NCBI RefSeq assembly: GCF_010977555.1
Contig: NZ_CP048815.1
Span: 3,340,501-3,404,500, forward strand
Source of the DNA: Caulobacter rhizosphaerae
GTDB lineage: Bacteria > Pseudomonadota > Alphaproteobacteria > Caulobacterales > Caulobacteraceae
Reading direction: 5' to 3'
DNA: 64,000 bases
Shown: positions 42,339 to 51,541 of the stretch, piece by piece
How positions within the stretch are numbered: the stretch's first letter is position 1
Layout of the letters: every line of letters begins with the position of its first letter
Position numbers and translations under genes: made by a program
Notes under the pieces: model-generated
What the model was told of the DNA's origin: nothing
The model's database searches: none
Seen by the model: only the letters and a program-made list of their open reading frames with translations

Positions 42339-42879
42339 GCGGGGCCATCGCCCCACTTAAGGGGGCGCCGGGCTGGTCGCGCAGGTTCTGGGCCACGCGC
42401 GGCCGGCTCGGCGAAGGACAGACGGTCGAAGCCGGGCCGCTCGCGCGAGCTTGCGACCACACCGACGCGGGGCTGGCGGCGGATCGGCTCAAGGTGGCCG
42501 GACGCTTTCCTCCGACATCTTCGCATCGACACCATGCAGCCGCAGGCCCATCTGGCCGACGGTCCAAAATCTGTCGATTTCCGACGGCGACGCCTCACTG
42601 GTAAGACCTGAGCGCGCCGATCATTTGTCCGACATTTTCCACTTAAAGATCAAACAGTCGTCGCCTTGCCAGGCATGAGGACGATACGTCCATGGCCCAC
42701 TATCGGCCGCTGGATTGCCCCAAGGTATGACCTCGTTGACTTGCGAGGCCTTACCTCGTATCCCTTATCTGTGACCGCTACCATAGACACCCGCGCGCCG
42801 GCGAACTCGCCGCTGCGGGACGGCGCTGGCGGCGCGCAGAACGACAAGTGCGAAGAGCACCGAAATTTAGGGGAGAAAC
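42339..42879. other. Long leader region upstream of the second TonB receptor
   Basis: 541 bases without a credible gene. A small GGGGC/GCCCC hairpin (42341-42354) just after tpiA may end its transcript. A LacI-type operator-like site lies at 42770-42783. The stretch from 42600 is less GC-rich than its neighbours, as expected for a promoter zone. Short reading frames here have no gene-like features. Confidence 0.5.
42770..42783. promoter_or_regulatory. LacI-type operator-like site upstream of TonB receptor 2
   Basis: TGTGACCGCTACCA; on the other strand TGGTAGCGGTCACA, close to the palindromic pattern TGNTANCGNTANCA with one mismatch. It shares ACCGCTACCA with the sites between the GH67 and mannonate dehydratase genes. 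Confidence 0.55.
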
Positions 42880-45800
42880 ATGATCCAACCACGACACGCG
42901 TGCGCCCTTCGCCTGGCGCTGGCCGGCGCCAGTTGCCTGACTGGTCTGATCGCCGCTCCGGCCTTCGCTCAGCAGACGCCGTCGGCCCAAGCCGCTTCCA
43001 CCGCCGACACCGTCGAGGAAGTGGTCGTCACCGGCTATCGCCGCAGCCTGGCGCAATCGACCGTCGCCAAGCGCGAGACGACCGGCTTCGCCGACTCGAT
43101 CTTCGCCGAAGACATCGGCAAGTTCCCCGACTCCAACATCGCCGAGTCGTTCAACCGCATTCCCGGCATCACCATCACCCGCGACATCACGGGCGAGGGC
43201 ACCAACGTCGCGATCCGCGGCCTGGGCAGCAACTTCACCAACGTCACGCTGAACGGCGCCTCGATCGCGGTCGCCTCGTCGGGCGCCACCGACGCCCAGG
43301 GCACCGACCGCTCGGTCGACCTCAGCTTCTTTCCGACCGACCTGTTCACCAAGCTGACGGTCAACAAGAGCTATTCGGCCAGCCTGCTGGAAGGCGGCGC
43401 GGCCGGCAATATCGACATGCGCTCGGCGCGGCCGTTCGACCGCCCCGGCCAGCACCTGACCATGAACGTTCAAGGCGTGAAGCCGGACGGCGCCGATTGG
43501 GGCGGCAAGGGCTCGCTGATCGCCAGCAAGACCTGGGACAATTTCGGCGTCCTGTTCGGGATCTCCGGCCAGCGGCTCAAGACCGACACCCGCGGCTACG
43601 AGACCATCGGCTTCACCAACCCGAACCTGTCGGCGGCCCAGTGCGGCGCGACGACGGGCTGCAACCCGACGGGCGGCGGCAACTGGACGATCCCGGGCAC
43701 GGTGCCGGTCGGCGCGGGCGGCGGCCTGGTGGCCGGCCAGACCATCGACCAGGCTTTCCTGCTGGCGCACAATCCCGGCGCGACCATCCAGCAGATCGAC
43801 AACGGCCTGCTGCCGCGCCTGGGTCGCCCCTCGGCCGAGTACGGTCGCCGCGACCGCTTCAACGCCGTGGCCAGCCTGGAATGGAAGCCGAACGACAACC
43901 TGAACTTCTATGTCGACGGCATGTACGGCTACAAGAACAACGACCTGATCCGCGAGGACATGGCGTGGATCGTGCGCAACGGCGCGATCATTCCGACCAA
44001 CACCAAGTACGACAAGACCGACTGCTCGACCGGCTGCACGGTCACCCAGGGCACCTACGCCAATTCACAGTTCTTCCTGGAATTCCGTCCCTACCTCGAA
44101 AAGACCGAGCTTTGGGGCATCAATCCGGGCGGCGAGTGGCGCATCACCGACAATCTGAAGGTCGAGGGCCAGGTCAACTACACCAAGAGCACCTTCCATC
44201 GCGAAAGCCCGACCTTCGGCCCGGTGACCGCGCTGGGGGCCGGCACGACCGTCGACTACACCTACAACCCGAACGGCATTCCGACGATCAAGAGCAGCAT
44301 CGACCTGAACAACCCGGCCAATTTCGTCTGGACCGGCGGCCGGCTGAACATGCAGGACGAGAAGCGCTGGTATGAGACCAAGGGCGCGCGCGCCGTCGTC
44401 ACCTGGGGCGACGAGCAACTGAACCTGAAGGTCGGCGGCAACTACGACGACGTCTCGCGCACCATCCGCGGCTACGACAACACCACGCCGTGGCAGAACG
44501 CGACCTGCGGCAACAACCCGAGCATCAACCTGCCGTCGCCCAACGGCCAGCCGCCCTGCCAGGGCCTGAACCAGCCCGGCGCCGCGCCCGCGGGCTATCC
44601 GACCTACCCGGGCTACGGCACGGGCTCCACGGCCGGCCAGGCTGGGACGCTCACCTATGGCGGCTCGCTGATCCCGACCACCAGCCTGGCCAGCTACCTG
44701 AAGCCCGGCCCGGCCGGCTTCGTCACGGTCGACTGGGACGCGGTCAAGAAGGCCACAAACTACGACGCCCTGCACGCCGCCACGCCTGAATCGGGCGGCT
44801 CCAACACCGGCGCCAGCGGCGGCTCCATCAACGAGAAGAACAGCGCGGCCTATACCGAGCTGAACGGCGTCACCCAGGTGATGGACAGCGACCTGCGCTT
44901 CAATGTCGGCGTCCGCTACGTCCACACCAAGCAGACGATCGGCGGCCGCGTCTCGCTGGCGGACCCGCGCAACACCCTGGCCGGCGGCGCCCAGCTGCCG
45001 GACGGCTCGCGCTATCCAAACATCACCAACTTCGTCTATGTCGAGAACACCTATTCGAAGTGGCTGCCGGCCGCCAACATCGCCTATGACGTCGGCGAGC
45101 ACGCCGTCGCCCGCGCGGCGGTGTCGGAGACCATGACTCGTCCGGACCCGGCCGCCCAGCTGCCCGGCGTCAGCTTCGGCGCGCCGTCGGCCGACCAGGC
45201 CACCATCGGCAACTCGGCCCTGAAGCCGTACTTCTCGAAGAACATCGACCTGGGCTTCGAGTTCTACACCGGCCAGGAAGGCGTGATCGCGGTCAACGCC
45301 TTCCGCAAGTCGCTGACCGGCTTCACGACCAACAACGTCGTGACCCAGCCGTTCTCGTACCTGGCCCAGTACGGCATCACCTACGACACCCTGAACGACA
45401 CCCAGAAGACGGCGATCAACTCGCGCGGCGGCCCGACCGCGGCGTCGGTCCAGATCCAGTCGCAGATCAACGTGCCCAACAAGCTGACGATCAACGGCCT
45501 GGAATTCCAGTGGGTGCAACCGCTCGACTTCCTGACCAGCCGGTTCGGCGTCGAAGGGCTGGGCGTCAACGCCAACGCCACCATCGTCGACCAGACCAGC
45601 AACGGCGCGGCCGTCGCCTACGGCGTGGCCAAGTACACCTACAACCTGACAGGCTATTACGAGCACGACGGCGTCAGCCTGCGTCTGAGCCACGTCTATC
45701 GGAAGGGCTCGCAGTCCAGCGGCGCCAACCAGAACGGCGTCACCGCCGCGGCCCTGTTCGCGGACGACTACAAGCAGACCGACTTCTCCTCGAGCTTCGA

Positions 45801-45963
45801 TCTGGAGAAGATCTTCGGCCTGGGCCACGTGCCGCAACTGACCTTCAACGTGACCAACATCACCAATGAAAAGCTGCGCTCGCACTTCCAGTACGACAAC
45901 GCGACCTTCACCTACTACAAGCCCGGCCGCCAGATTCTCGTGGGCATGCGAGCGACCTTCTAA
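42880..45963 (+). CDS. TonB-dependent outer-membrane receptor
   Basis: A 1027-residue receptor. The signal peptide ends near residue 30 (APAFAQQ). A TonB-box-like EEVVVTGYRRSL, a plug (IGKFPDSNIAESFNRIPG, VAIRGLGSNFTNVTLNG) and a long barrel follow, ending in VGMRATF with the C-terminal Phe. It is the same receptor group as that at 8389 but clearly different in sequence. The upstream LacI-type site matches sites near the GH67 and GH3 genes, so it probably imports xylo- or aldouronic oligosaccharides. A 13-bp stem follows the stop. Confidence 0.92.
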   Translation: MIQPRHACALRLALAGASCLTGLIAAPAFAQQTPSAQAASTADTVEEVVVTGYRRSLAQSTVAKRETTGFADSIFAEDIGKFPDSNIAESFNRIPGITITRDITGEGTNVAIRGLGSNFTNVTLNGASIAVASSGATDAQGTDRSVDLSFFPTDLFTKLTVNKSYSASLLEGGAAGNIDMRSARPFDRPGQHLTMNVQGVKPDGADWGGKGSLIASKTWDNFGVLFGISGQRLKTDTRGYETIGFTNPNLSAAQCGATTGCNPTGGGNWTIPGTVPVGAGGGLVAGQTIDQAFLLAHNPGATIQQIDNGLLPRLGRPSAEYGRRDRFNAVASLEWKPNDNLNFYVDGMYGYKNNDLIREDMAWIVRNGAIIPTNTKYDKTDCSTGCTVTQGTYANSQFFLEFRPYLEKTELWGINPGGEWRITDNLKVEGQVNYTKSTFHRESPTFGPVTALGAGTTVDYTYNPNGIPTIKSSIDLNNPANFVWTGGRLNMQDEKRWYETKGARAVVTWGDEQLNLKVGGNYDDVSRTIRGYDNTTPWQNATCGNNPSINLPSPNGQPPCQGLNQPGAAPAGYPTYPGYGTGSTAGQAGTLTYGGSLIPTTSLASYLKPGPAGFVTVDWDAVKKATNYDALHAATPESGGSNTGASGGSINEKNSAAYTELNGVTQVMDSDLRFNVGVRYVHTKQTIGGRVSLADPRNTLAGGAQLPDGSRYPNITNFVYVENTYSKWLPAANIAYDVGEHAVARAAVSETMTRPDPAAQLPGVSFGAPSADQATIGNSALKPYFSKNIDLGFEFYTGQEGVIAVNAFRKSLTGFTTNNVVTQPFSYLAQYGITYDTLNDTQKTAINSRGGPTAASVQIQSQINVPNKLTINGLEFQWVQPLDFLTSRFGVEGLGVNANATIVDQTSNGAAVAYGVAKYTYNLTGYYEHDGVSLRLSHVYRKGSQSSGANQNGVTAAALFADDYKQTDFSSSFDLEKIFGLGHVPQLTFNVTNITNEKLRSHFQYDNATFTYYKPGRQILVGMRATF

Positions 45964-45969
45964 GCGCGA

Positions 45970-46007
45970 GACGGGAACGGACGGCGCAAACGCTGTCCGT
46001 TCCCGTC
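45970..46007 (+). terminator. Hairpin after TonB receptor 2
   Basis: GACGGGAACGGAC (45970-45982) pairs perfectly with GTCCGTTCCCGTC (45995-46007) over a 12-base loop, seven bases after the stop. No T tract follows. Confidence 0.6.
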
Positions 46008-46033
46008 GGCGCGCCGCGCTCAGAATCATGGGA

Positions 46034-46141
46034 ATCAACATCACCCAAGGAAAAGCAGCGTCAGGCCTTCCAGTACGACAACGCCGCGTTCACCTCTACG
46101 ACCCGGGCGCCACCTATCTGATCGGCATCCGCGGCCCGTTC
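46034..46141 (+). pseudogene. Remnant of a TonB-receptor 3' end
   Basis: Read with two single-base frame changes, this stretch encodes NIT, then KQRQAFQYDNAAFT, then YDPGATYLIGIRGPF. That is a classic TonB-receptor C-terminus and matches the tail of the intact upstream receptor (NITNEKLRSHFQYDNATFTYYKPG, quoted in part). The frames run 2, 0, 2, so it cannot be translated as one protein. It is either a decayed second receptor gene or a leftover of a tail replacement. An intact terminator at 46181-46209 follows it. Confidence 0.8.
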
Positions 46142-46180
46142 CAAGACCTGACGCGAAACTCCTTCCTTCGCGTTTCCCCA

Positions 46181-46209
46181 ACGGCGTGTCTTCGGACACG
46201 CCGTTTTTT
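46181..46209 (+). terminator. Strong intrinsic terminator with UUCG loop
   Basis: ACGGCGTGTC (46181-46190) pairs perfectly with GACACGCCGT (46195-46204) around a TTCG tetraloop, and a run of six T residues (46204-46209) follows. It is probably the original terminator of the decayed receptor gene and may still serve the intact one. Confidence 0.92.
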
Positions 46210-46299
46210 ATGCCCAAGACCAGACACCATCATGGATTGACCGATCTCAAGTAGACGCGTCAAGATTGCATGTTGATCGAAGACTGAAGGAGGGGCGAG

Positions 46300-46932
46300 A
46301 TGAGGCTGGGCATACCCGTCTATGAGGGCGTCGACCTGCTGGACGTCGCCGGACCGGCCGAGATGTTCTACTGGGCCGGCAAGGATCAGCCGCTCGAAAC
46401 CCTGATCCTCTCGGAGGACGGCGGTCCGGTGACCGCCATGAACGGGATCCGTTTCGAGGTCCAGGCCAGCTTCGCGGACGTTTCCGCCCTCGACGTGCTG
46501 TGGGTCCCCGGCGGCGATCCAGAGGTGCTGGGCCAGATCATGAGCGATCCAGGCTCACCCTACCTCGCCTACTTGCGTCAGGTCGCCGAAGACGCGACGT
46601 GGGTGTGCTCGGTCTGCGAGGGCGCCTTGCTGCTGGCCCAGGCGGGGCTTCTGGACGGTCACAGGGCGACCACGCACTGGGCGTTCATCGCCTGCCTGCA
46701 GAGATTCTGCGAGATCGACGTCGACACCGGCAATCCGCGCTTCGTGGTGTCGGGCAACCGCCTGACCGGCGGCGGCATCTCGTCCGGTCTCGACGAGTCC
46801 TTTCAATTGATCCTGATGCTGTTCGGCCAGGAAGCGGCCGAGAGCGTCCAGGTCACGACCCAGTATTTCCCCGACCCGCCGGTGATGGGGACCCTTCCCC
46901 CAACCCCGGCCTGCCCGGTGACCTGGTCCTGA
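46300..46932 (+). CDS. DJ-1/PfpI-family protein (isonitrile hydratase-like)
   Basis: A 210-residue DJ-1/PfpI-fold protein. The N-terminus (LGIPVYEGVDLLDVAGPAE) is characteristic of the isonitrile hydratase and AraC-associated branch. The nucleophile elbow is VCSVCEGALLLAQAG, with Cys in the CEG position, and RATTHWAF follows, as in isonitrile hydratases. AAGGAGG precedes the ATG at 46300. It is a single cytoplasmic gene whose stop lies seven bases from the convergent GH67 stop. The substrate is unknown. Confidence 0.87.
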   Translation: MRLGIPVYEGVDLLDVAGPAEMFYWAGKDQPLETLILSEDGGPVTAMNGIRFEVQASFADVSALDVLWVPGGDPEVLGQIMSDPGSPYLAYLRQVAEDATWVCSVCEGALLLAQAGLLDGHRATTHWAFIACLQRFCEIDVDTGNPRFVVSGNRLTGGGISSGLDESFQLILMLFGQEAAESVQVTTQYFPDPPVMGTLPPTPACPVTWS

Positions 46933-46939
46933 CGCGCCG

Positions 46940-49069
46940 CTAGATGCCTGGCGCGTAGGGGAAGCTGAGCTTTTCGTAATACTCCAGCGAATGGGCGGGA
47001 GGCGCTTCGCCAGCCGGCAGCGGCAGGCCCGAGAAGGTCTGGAAGTAGGCGATCGAGGCGTCGCGCCACCACTGGGCCTCGTTGCGCTGGATGGCCAGGA
47101 AGTCGGCGACCTGGGCATGACGCTCGGGATCGACATAGGGCGCCAGGTCCGCCCAGGTCCGCCCCATGCCGTCGACATAGGAGACCCCGCGCGAATAGTG
47201 GGTCACCAGGCTGTCCCACAGGGTCTGGCCGGACCTGAGCCTGTAGGTCCACGGCAGGTGGTGGAACCACAGCAGATCCTTCTCGTCGACGGTCTTCAGG
47301 TCCGAGAACCGTTGGGCGACCACCGGGGCGTACTGGGCGACAGCGTTGCTGCCCGCGGCCGTGCGATCGAAGCCGATGCCGTCCTTGCCGGCCTTGGCGT
47401 AGTAGACGCTGGTCCAGTCGGCCCGCTCGCCGCCGCTGACCCACGGGCCGGGGCCGTAGTGATGGCTGCGCCCCATCTGATGATGCAGGCCCAGCGGCGT
47501 CATGTAGTCGACCGCCGCCTCGCGCGAGCCCATCATCATCGCTACCGCCGGCTGGACGAAACTCGGATCGGTCGAGAAGGTCATCTTCGCCCAGTCGGCG
47601 GCGATGCCCTTGGTGGAGGCTTCGGGGTCCCAGGCCAGGCGGCCGAAGACGTACCAGTTCGCCTGGTCGAACTGCGAGCCCGACCAGTTGCGGTCGCGGC
47701 CGATGTTGGAAACCCCGGCCATCAGCGTCTGGGACCGGCCGTCCAGCGCCCCGTCCACCACCTTGGCCACGGTCGAGCCTTGCCCCTTGGCGTAGGTGTC
47801 GGACTTCAGGGTCTCCTCGTAGAGCGGGCCCAGATAGACAAGATGCGTGGCGAAGCCGAGATATTCCTTGGTGATCTGGAACTCCATGCCGAGGTTGGTC
47901 TTCGGCATGGCCCCGAACAGCGGGTGGAACGGCTCGCGCGGCTGGAAGTCGATGGCCCCGTTCTTGACCTGGACGATGACGTTGTCGCGGAACTGGCCGT
48001 CGAACGGCTTGAACTCGCCGTAGCCCTGCTTGGCGCGGTCGTCCGGCTGCTCGTGCGAATAGACGAAGGCCCGCCACATCACGATCCCGCCGTGCGGCCC
48101 CACCGCGTCGGCCAGCATGTTGGCCCCGTCGACATGGGTGCGGCCATAGTCCTGCGGGCCGGGCTGTCCCTCCGAATTGGCCTTTACGAGAAAGCCGCCG
48201 AAGTCCGGGATGGCTTTGTAGATCTCGTCGGCCTTGGCCTTCCAGAAGGCGCGCACGGCCGGATCCAGGGGATCGGCGGTTTTCAGTCCGCCGATCTCGA
48301 TCGGGGCCGAGAACCGCGCCGACAGATAAACCTTGATCCCGTAGGGCCGGAACACCTCGGCCAAGGCCGCGGCCTTGGCGATATAGGGCGCGGTCAGGCT
48401 GTCGGCCTTGGCGTTGACGTTGTTCAGAACCGCGCCGTTGATCCCGATCGAGGCGTTGGCCCGGGCGTAGTCCACGTAACGCGGATCCTTGTAGTCCGGC
48501 AGCTTCCACCAGTCCCAAAGCGAGGCTCCGGCATAGCCGCGCTCGACACTGCCATTGAGGTTGTCCCAGTGGTTCAGCAGGCGGTGCTTGACCTTCGGCG
48601 CCGAGAGGATGTCCAGCGTGTCGACGCCCTGCCCCGTCTGGACTAGGCGCAGGTAGTGGAAGACGCCGTACAGCACGCCGATGTCGCTATTGCCGGCGAT
48701 GACCGTGGTCTTGCCGACGGTGCGGATCAGGTAGCCTTCGTCACCGGCCCCCTTCAGCGGCAGGTTCAGGGCGGCGACGGCCGGCGAGCCGGCGGGCGTG
48801 CCCAGCAGGATCGACGGGCTGTCCGGCGACGGCGCTCCGCCCACCAGGCCGCTCAGCCCGCGCTGGAGTTCGGTCCGCGCGATCTTCAGGGTCGGCGTGT
48901 CGGCGCCAGGCGCGATCGTCCGCGGCTCCGGGCGCTGAGCCGCCGGCAACGGCCGATAGCGCAGCCACAGGTCATAGCCGTCCTCGGCGCGGGCCGCCGA
49001 GCCCCCCAGGGTCGCCGAAACCAAACCGGCCGCCAGCCAAAGCCCACGCATGAAGGACGCAAGACGCAT
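46940..49069 (-). CDS. aguA: Alpha-glucuronidase (GH67)
   Basis: A 709-residue GH67 enzyme that removes 4-O-methyl-D-glucuronic acid from aldouronic oligosaccharides of xylan. It has a signal peptide (about 1-28, GGSAARAED) and the start at 49069 follows AGGGAG; a longer upstream frame lacks a leader. GH67 segments are EDGYDLWLRYRPL, PKVKHRLLNHWDNLNGSVER, SLWDWWKLPDY, GFLVKANSEGQPGP (candidate acid Glu) and IVQVKNGAIDFQPREPFHP (Asp and Glu). It is divergent from mannonate dehydratase across an operator-rich gap; the released glucuronate can feed that enzyme after isomerisation and reduction. Confidence 0.93.
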   Translation of the reverse strand: MRLASFMRGLWLAAGLVSATLGGSAARAEDGYDLWLRYRPLPAAQRPEPRTIAPGADTPTLKIARTELQRGLSGLVGGAPSPDSPSILLGTPAGSPAVAALNLPLKGAGDEGYLIRTVGKTTVIAGNSDIGVLYGVFHYLRLVQTGQGVDTLDILSAPKVKHRLLNHWDNLNGSVERGYAGASLWDWWKLPDYKDPRYVDYARANASIGINGAVLNNVNAKADSLTAPYIAKAAALAEVFRPYGIKVYLSARFSAPIEIGGLKTADPLDPAVRAFWKAKADEIYKAIPDFGGFLVKANSEGQPGPQDYGRTHVDGANMLADAVGPHGGIVMWRAFVYSHEQPDDRAKQGYGEFKPFDGQFRDNVIVQVKNGAIDFQPREPFHPLFGAMPKTNLGMEFQITKEYLGFATHLVYLGPLYEETLKSDTYAKGQGSTVAKVVDGALDGRSQTLMAGVSNIGRDRNWSGSQFDQANWYVFGRLAWDPEASTKGIAADWAKMTFSTDPSFVQPAVAMMMGSREAAVDYMTPLGLHHQMGRSHHYGPGPWVSGGERADWTSVYYAKAGKDGIGFDRTAAGSNAVAQYAPVVAQRFSDLKTVDEKDLLWFHHLPWTYRLRSGQTLWDSLVTHYSRGVSYVDGMGRTWADLAPYVDPERHAQVADFLAIQRNEAQWWRDASIAYFQTFSGLPLPAGEAPPAHSLEYYEKLSFPYAPGI

Positions 49070-49130
49070 GTTTTCTCCCTGGCGAGACCTTGCCGCGCGA
49101 CCCGAGGCGGCGCGACGGTCTTTGGTCCGT

Positions 49131-49142
49131 GATACCGCTACC
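49131..49142. promoter_or_regulatory. LacI-type operator-like repeat, copy 1
   Basis: GATACCGCTACC, identical in 12 bases to the copy at 49217. With one flanking base each side it approximates TGNTANCGNTANCA on the opposite strand. It is 62 bases upstream of the GH67 start. Confidence 0.6.
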
Positions 49143-49172
49143 TTGATCGAAGGTCGAGACACCAAATTCTGG

Positions 49173-49183
49173 TGGTCAGACCA
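49173..49183. promoter_or_regulatory. FadR/GntR-type operator candidate
   Basis: TGGTCAGACCA is a perfect 5+1+5 palindrome matching the TGGTNNNACCA pattern bound by FadR-like GntR proteins. It sits between the two LacI-type copies in the GH67/mannonate dehydratase gap. The GntR (FCD) gene at 50616 is the likely regulator. Confidence 0.6.
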
Positions 49184-49188
49184 ATAGG

Positions 49189-49215
49189 TTGACAACCGGC
49201 TCGTCTGATTTAGAC
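49189..49215 (+). promoter_or_regulatory. Candidate promoter of the mannonate dehydratase gene
   Basis: TTGACA at 49189-49194 is followed about 15-16 bases later by TTTAGA/TTAGAC. Spacing is a little short. The operator at 49217-49228 would cover the transcription start. Confidence 0.35.
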
Positions 49216-49216
49216 C

Positions 49217-49228
49217 GATACCGCTACC
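49217..49228. promoter_or_regulatory. LacI-type operator-like repeat, copy 2
   Basis: GATACCGCTACC followed by AT, as in the site at 42770 (ACCGCTACCAT shared). It lies 36 bases before the mannonate dehydratase start, so binding should repress that gene. Confidence 0.6.
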
Positions 49229-49263
49229 ATCCGATCGGACGGTCGGATCAACGAAAGCGCCCC

Positions 49264-50475
49264 ATGCCCAAGATCATCGCCGCCAAAGTCATCGTCACCT
49301 GCCCGGGGCGAAACTTCGTCACCCTGAAGATCGAGACCAGCGACGGGGTCCACGGCGTCGGCGACGCCACGCTGAACGGGCGCGAACTGGCGGTGGCCAG
49401 CTACCTGACCGACCACGTGATTCCCTGCCTGATCGGCCGCGACGCCCATCAGATCGAGGACATCTGGCAGTACCTGTACCGGGGCGCCTACTGGCGGCGC
49501 GGTCCGGTGACCATGGCGGCCATCGCCGCCGTCGACACGGCCCTGTGGGACATCAAGGCCAAGATCGCCGGCCTGCCGCTGTACCAGTTGCTGGGCGGCG
49601 CCTGCCGCACCGGCGTGATGGTCTATGGCCACGCCAACGGCGCGACCGTCGAGGAGACGCTGGAGAACGCCGCCATCTACGCCGCCCAGGGCTACAAGGC
49701 CATCCGCCTGCAGTCGGGCGTGCCCGGCCTCAAGGGCGTCTACGGCGTCTCCAAGGACAGGTTCTTCTACGAACCGGCCGACGGCGACCTGCCGACCGAG
49801 AGCCTGTGGTCGACCGAGAAGTACCTGCGCAGCGCGCCGGGACTGTTCGAGGCCGCCCGCGACGCCCTGGGCTGGGACGTGCACCTGCTGCACGACGTGC
49901 ACCACCGGCTCACCCCGATCGAGGCCGGCCGCCTGGGCAAGGACCTGGAACCCTACCGGCCCTTCTGGATGGAGGACGCCGTCCCGGCCGAGAACCAGGC
50001 CAGCTTCCGCATCGTCCGCCAGCACACCACCACCCCGCTGGCCGTGGGCGAGGTGTTCAATTCGATCTGGGACTGCAAGCAGCTGATCGAGGAGCAGCTG
50101 ATCGACTACATCCGCGCCACCGTGGTGCACGCCGGCGGCATCACCCACCTGCGCCGCATCGCCAGCTTCGCCGACCTGCACCATGTGCGCACCGGCTGCC
50201 ACGGCGCCACCGACCTGTCGCCGGTCTGCATGGCCGCGGCCCTGCACTTCGACCTGTCGGTTCCCAATTTCGGGATCCAGGAATACATGCGCCACACCGA
50301 GGCGACGGACGCGGTGTTCCCCCACGCCTACAGTTTCGCGGACGGCATGCTGCATCCGGGCGAGGCGATCGGCCTGGGCGTCGACATCGACGAGGTCGAG
50401 GCCGCCAAGCATCCCTACAAGCGCGCCTACCTGCCGATCGCCCGCCGCGAGGACGGCTCGATGCACGATTGGTGA
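49264..50475 (+). CDS. manD: D-mannonate dehydratase (enolase superfamily, ManD type)
   Basis: A 403-residue enolase-superfamily enzyme that dehydrates D-mannonate to 2-keto-3-deoxy-D-gluconate. The length and signatures ([101 protein letters not shown]) match the ManD group known from Caulobacter. The metal ligands are the Asp in LHDVHH and the Glu residues in MEDAVP and VGEVFN. It is divergent from GH67, which supplies glucuronate, and upstream of a GntR gene. An isomerase and mannonate oxidoreductase must be encoded elsewhere. Confidence 0.94.
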   Translation: MPKIIAAKVIVTCPGRNFVTLKIETSDGVHGVGDATLNGRELAVASYLTDHVIPCLIGRDAHQIEDIWQYLYRGAYWRRGPVTMAAIAAVDTALWDIKAKIAGLPLYQLLGGACRTGVMVYGHANGATVEETLENAAIYAAQGYKAIRLQSGVPGLKGVYGVSKDRFFYEPADGDLPTESLWSTEKYLRSAPGLFEAARDALGWDVHLLHDVHHRLTPIEAGRLGKDLEPYRPFWMEDAVPAENQASFRIVRQHTTTPLAVGEVFNSIWDCKQLIEEQLIDYIRATVVHAGGITHLRRIASFADLHHVRTGCHGATDLSPVCMAAALHFDLSVPNFGIQEYMRHTEATDAVFPHAYSFADGMLHPGEAIGLGVDIDEVEAAKHPYKRAYLPIARREDGSMHDW

Positions 50476-50491
50476 GGCCGCCGCGACGCGG

Positions 50492-50508
50492 TTGGCGACA
50501 ATCGCCAA
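50492..50508 (+). terminator. Hairpin after the mannonate dehydratase gene
   Basis: TTGGCGA and TCGCCAA form a perfect 7-bp stem with a CAA loop, 17 bases after the stop. A short GCTTTG follows. It may terminate or attenuate transcription into the GntR gene. Confidence 0.45.
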
Positions 50509-50615
50509 GCTTTGACGACGGACGCCAAAAATAGCCCGCGCGGCCCAGGTCGGCTATGCTATCGCGAGTTCGAAGAGGCCCCGCGGGGCCGTCGCCGAGA
50601 AACTGACGAAGACCC

Positions 50616-51368
50616 ATGGCCGAGAACGTCAAGCTCTACCGCCGTATCGCCGACTCGGTCGCCGACGCCATCGAGGGCGGCCAATACAAGCTTGGCGACC
50701 GCCTGCCCACCGAACGCGAACTGGCCGAGCAGTACGGGGTCAGCCGCCCTACCCTGCGCGAAGCGATGATCGCCCTGGAAATGCTGGGCATGATCGAGGC
50801 CCGCCATGGCCTGGGCATCTATGTCACCGGCGACGTGCGTCCCATCGCCTCGGCCAGCGCCGAGCCCGCCTTCGAGATCGGCGCGTTCGAGCTGATCGAG
50901 GCCCGCCGCCTGTTCGAGGGCGAAGCCGCCGCCCTGGCCGCCACCGCCATCACCGACGACCAGATCCGCGAGCTGGAGGCGCTGATGGAGCGCATGGCCC
51001 GCGAGGACGAGATCCAGGGCGAGGACGCCGACCGCGAGTTCCACATGGTCATCGCCCGCGCCTCGGGCAACGGCGCGATCATCGCCACGATCGAGAACCT
51101 GTGGGACTGGCGCAACCGCTCGCCCCTGGCCCGCAACATCCTGACCCGGGCGCGCGGCATGGGGCTGGAGCCCCGCATCGTCGAGCACCGCCGGGTGTTC
51201 GAGGCGTTGAAGGCCCGCGACCCCGCGGCGGCTCGCCAGGCCATGCGCGACCACCTGGAGCGGGTCATCGATCACCTGCTGCACGCCACCGAGACCGAGG
51301 CCGTCGAACGGGCCCGGCAGGAAACCGGCGCCCGCCGCAGCGCCATCGCCAAGCGCGTGGCGATCTAG
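50616..51368 (+). CDS. GntR-family (FCD) regulator, UxuR/ExuR-like
   Basis: A 250-residue GntR protein. The winged helix-turn-helix (LPTERELAEQYGVSRPTLRE, MIEARHGLGIYV) occupies about residues 8-72. The FCD domain follows with FEIGAFELIEARRLFEGEAA and metal ligands in DREFHMVIARASGN and EHRRVFEALKARD. It resembles uronate-pathway repressors. It is 140 bp downstream of manD, and the palindrome TGGTCAGACCA in the manD/GH67 gap fits its family. It probably senses an intermediate of glucuronate catabolism. Confidence 0.9.
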   Translation: MAENVKLYRRIADSVADAIEGGQYKLGDRLPTERELAEQYGVSRPTLREAMIALEMLGMIEARHGLGIYVTGDVRPIASASAEPAFEIGAFELIEARRLFEGEAAALAATAITDDQIRELEALMERMAREDEIQGEDADREFHMVIARASGNGAIIATIENLWDWRNRSPLARNILTRARGMGLEPRIVEHRRVFEALKARDPAAARQAMRDHLERVIDHLLHATETEAVERARQETGARRSAIAKRVAI

Positions 51369-51541
51369 CGGGACCACCGCCCGCCTCGTGGCCGGCGCTC
51401 TGGTTCAGCCGGTGGACGACGCAAACGGTGAAAGCCGCCCCCGCTGCGCCCTGATCGCCGCGTTGCTCGCGTCTCGACCCATCGAGCTTGCGCGCGGTCC
51501 ACTTGCGGCTGAGTAGCCAGCAGGCGCCGGCTTCGAGCCCC

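Noticed and set aside
42451..42678. Short frame in the gap before TonB receptor 2
   Set aside because: No ribosome-binding site, no domain and biased composition; the region behaves like a leader with an operator-like site.
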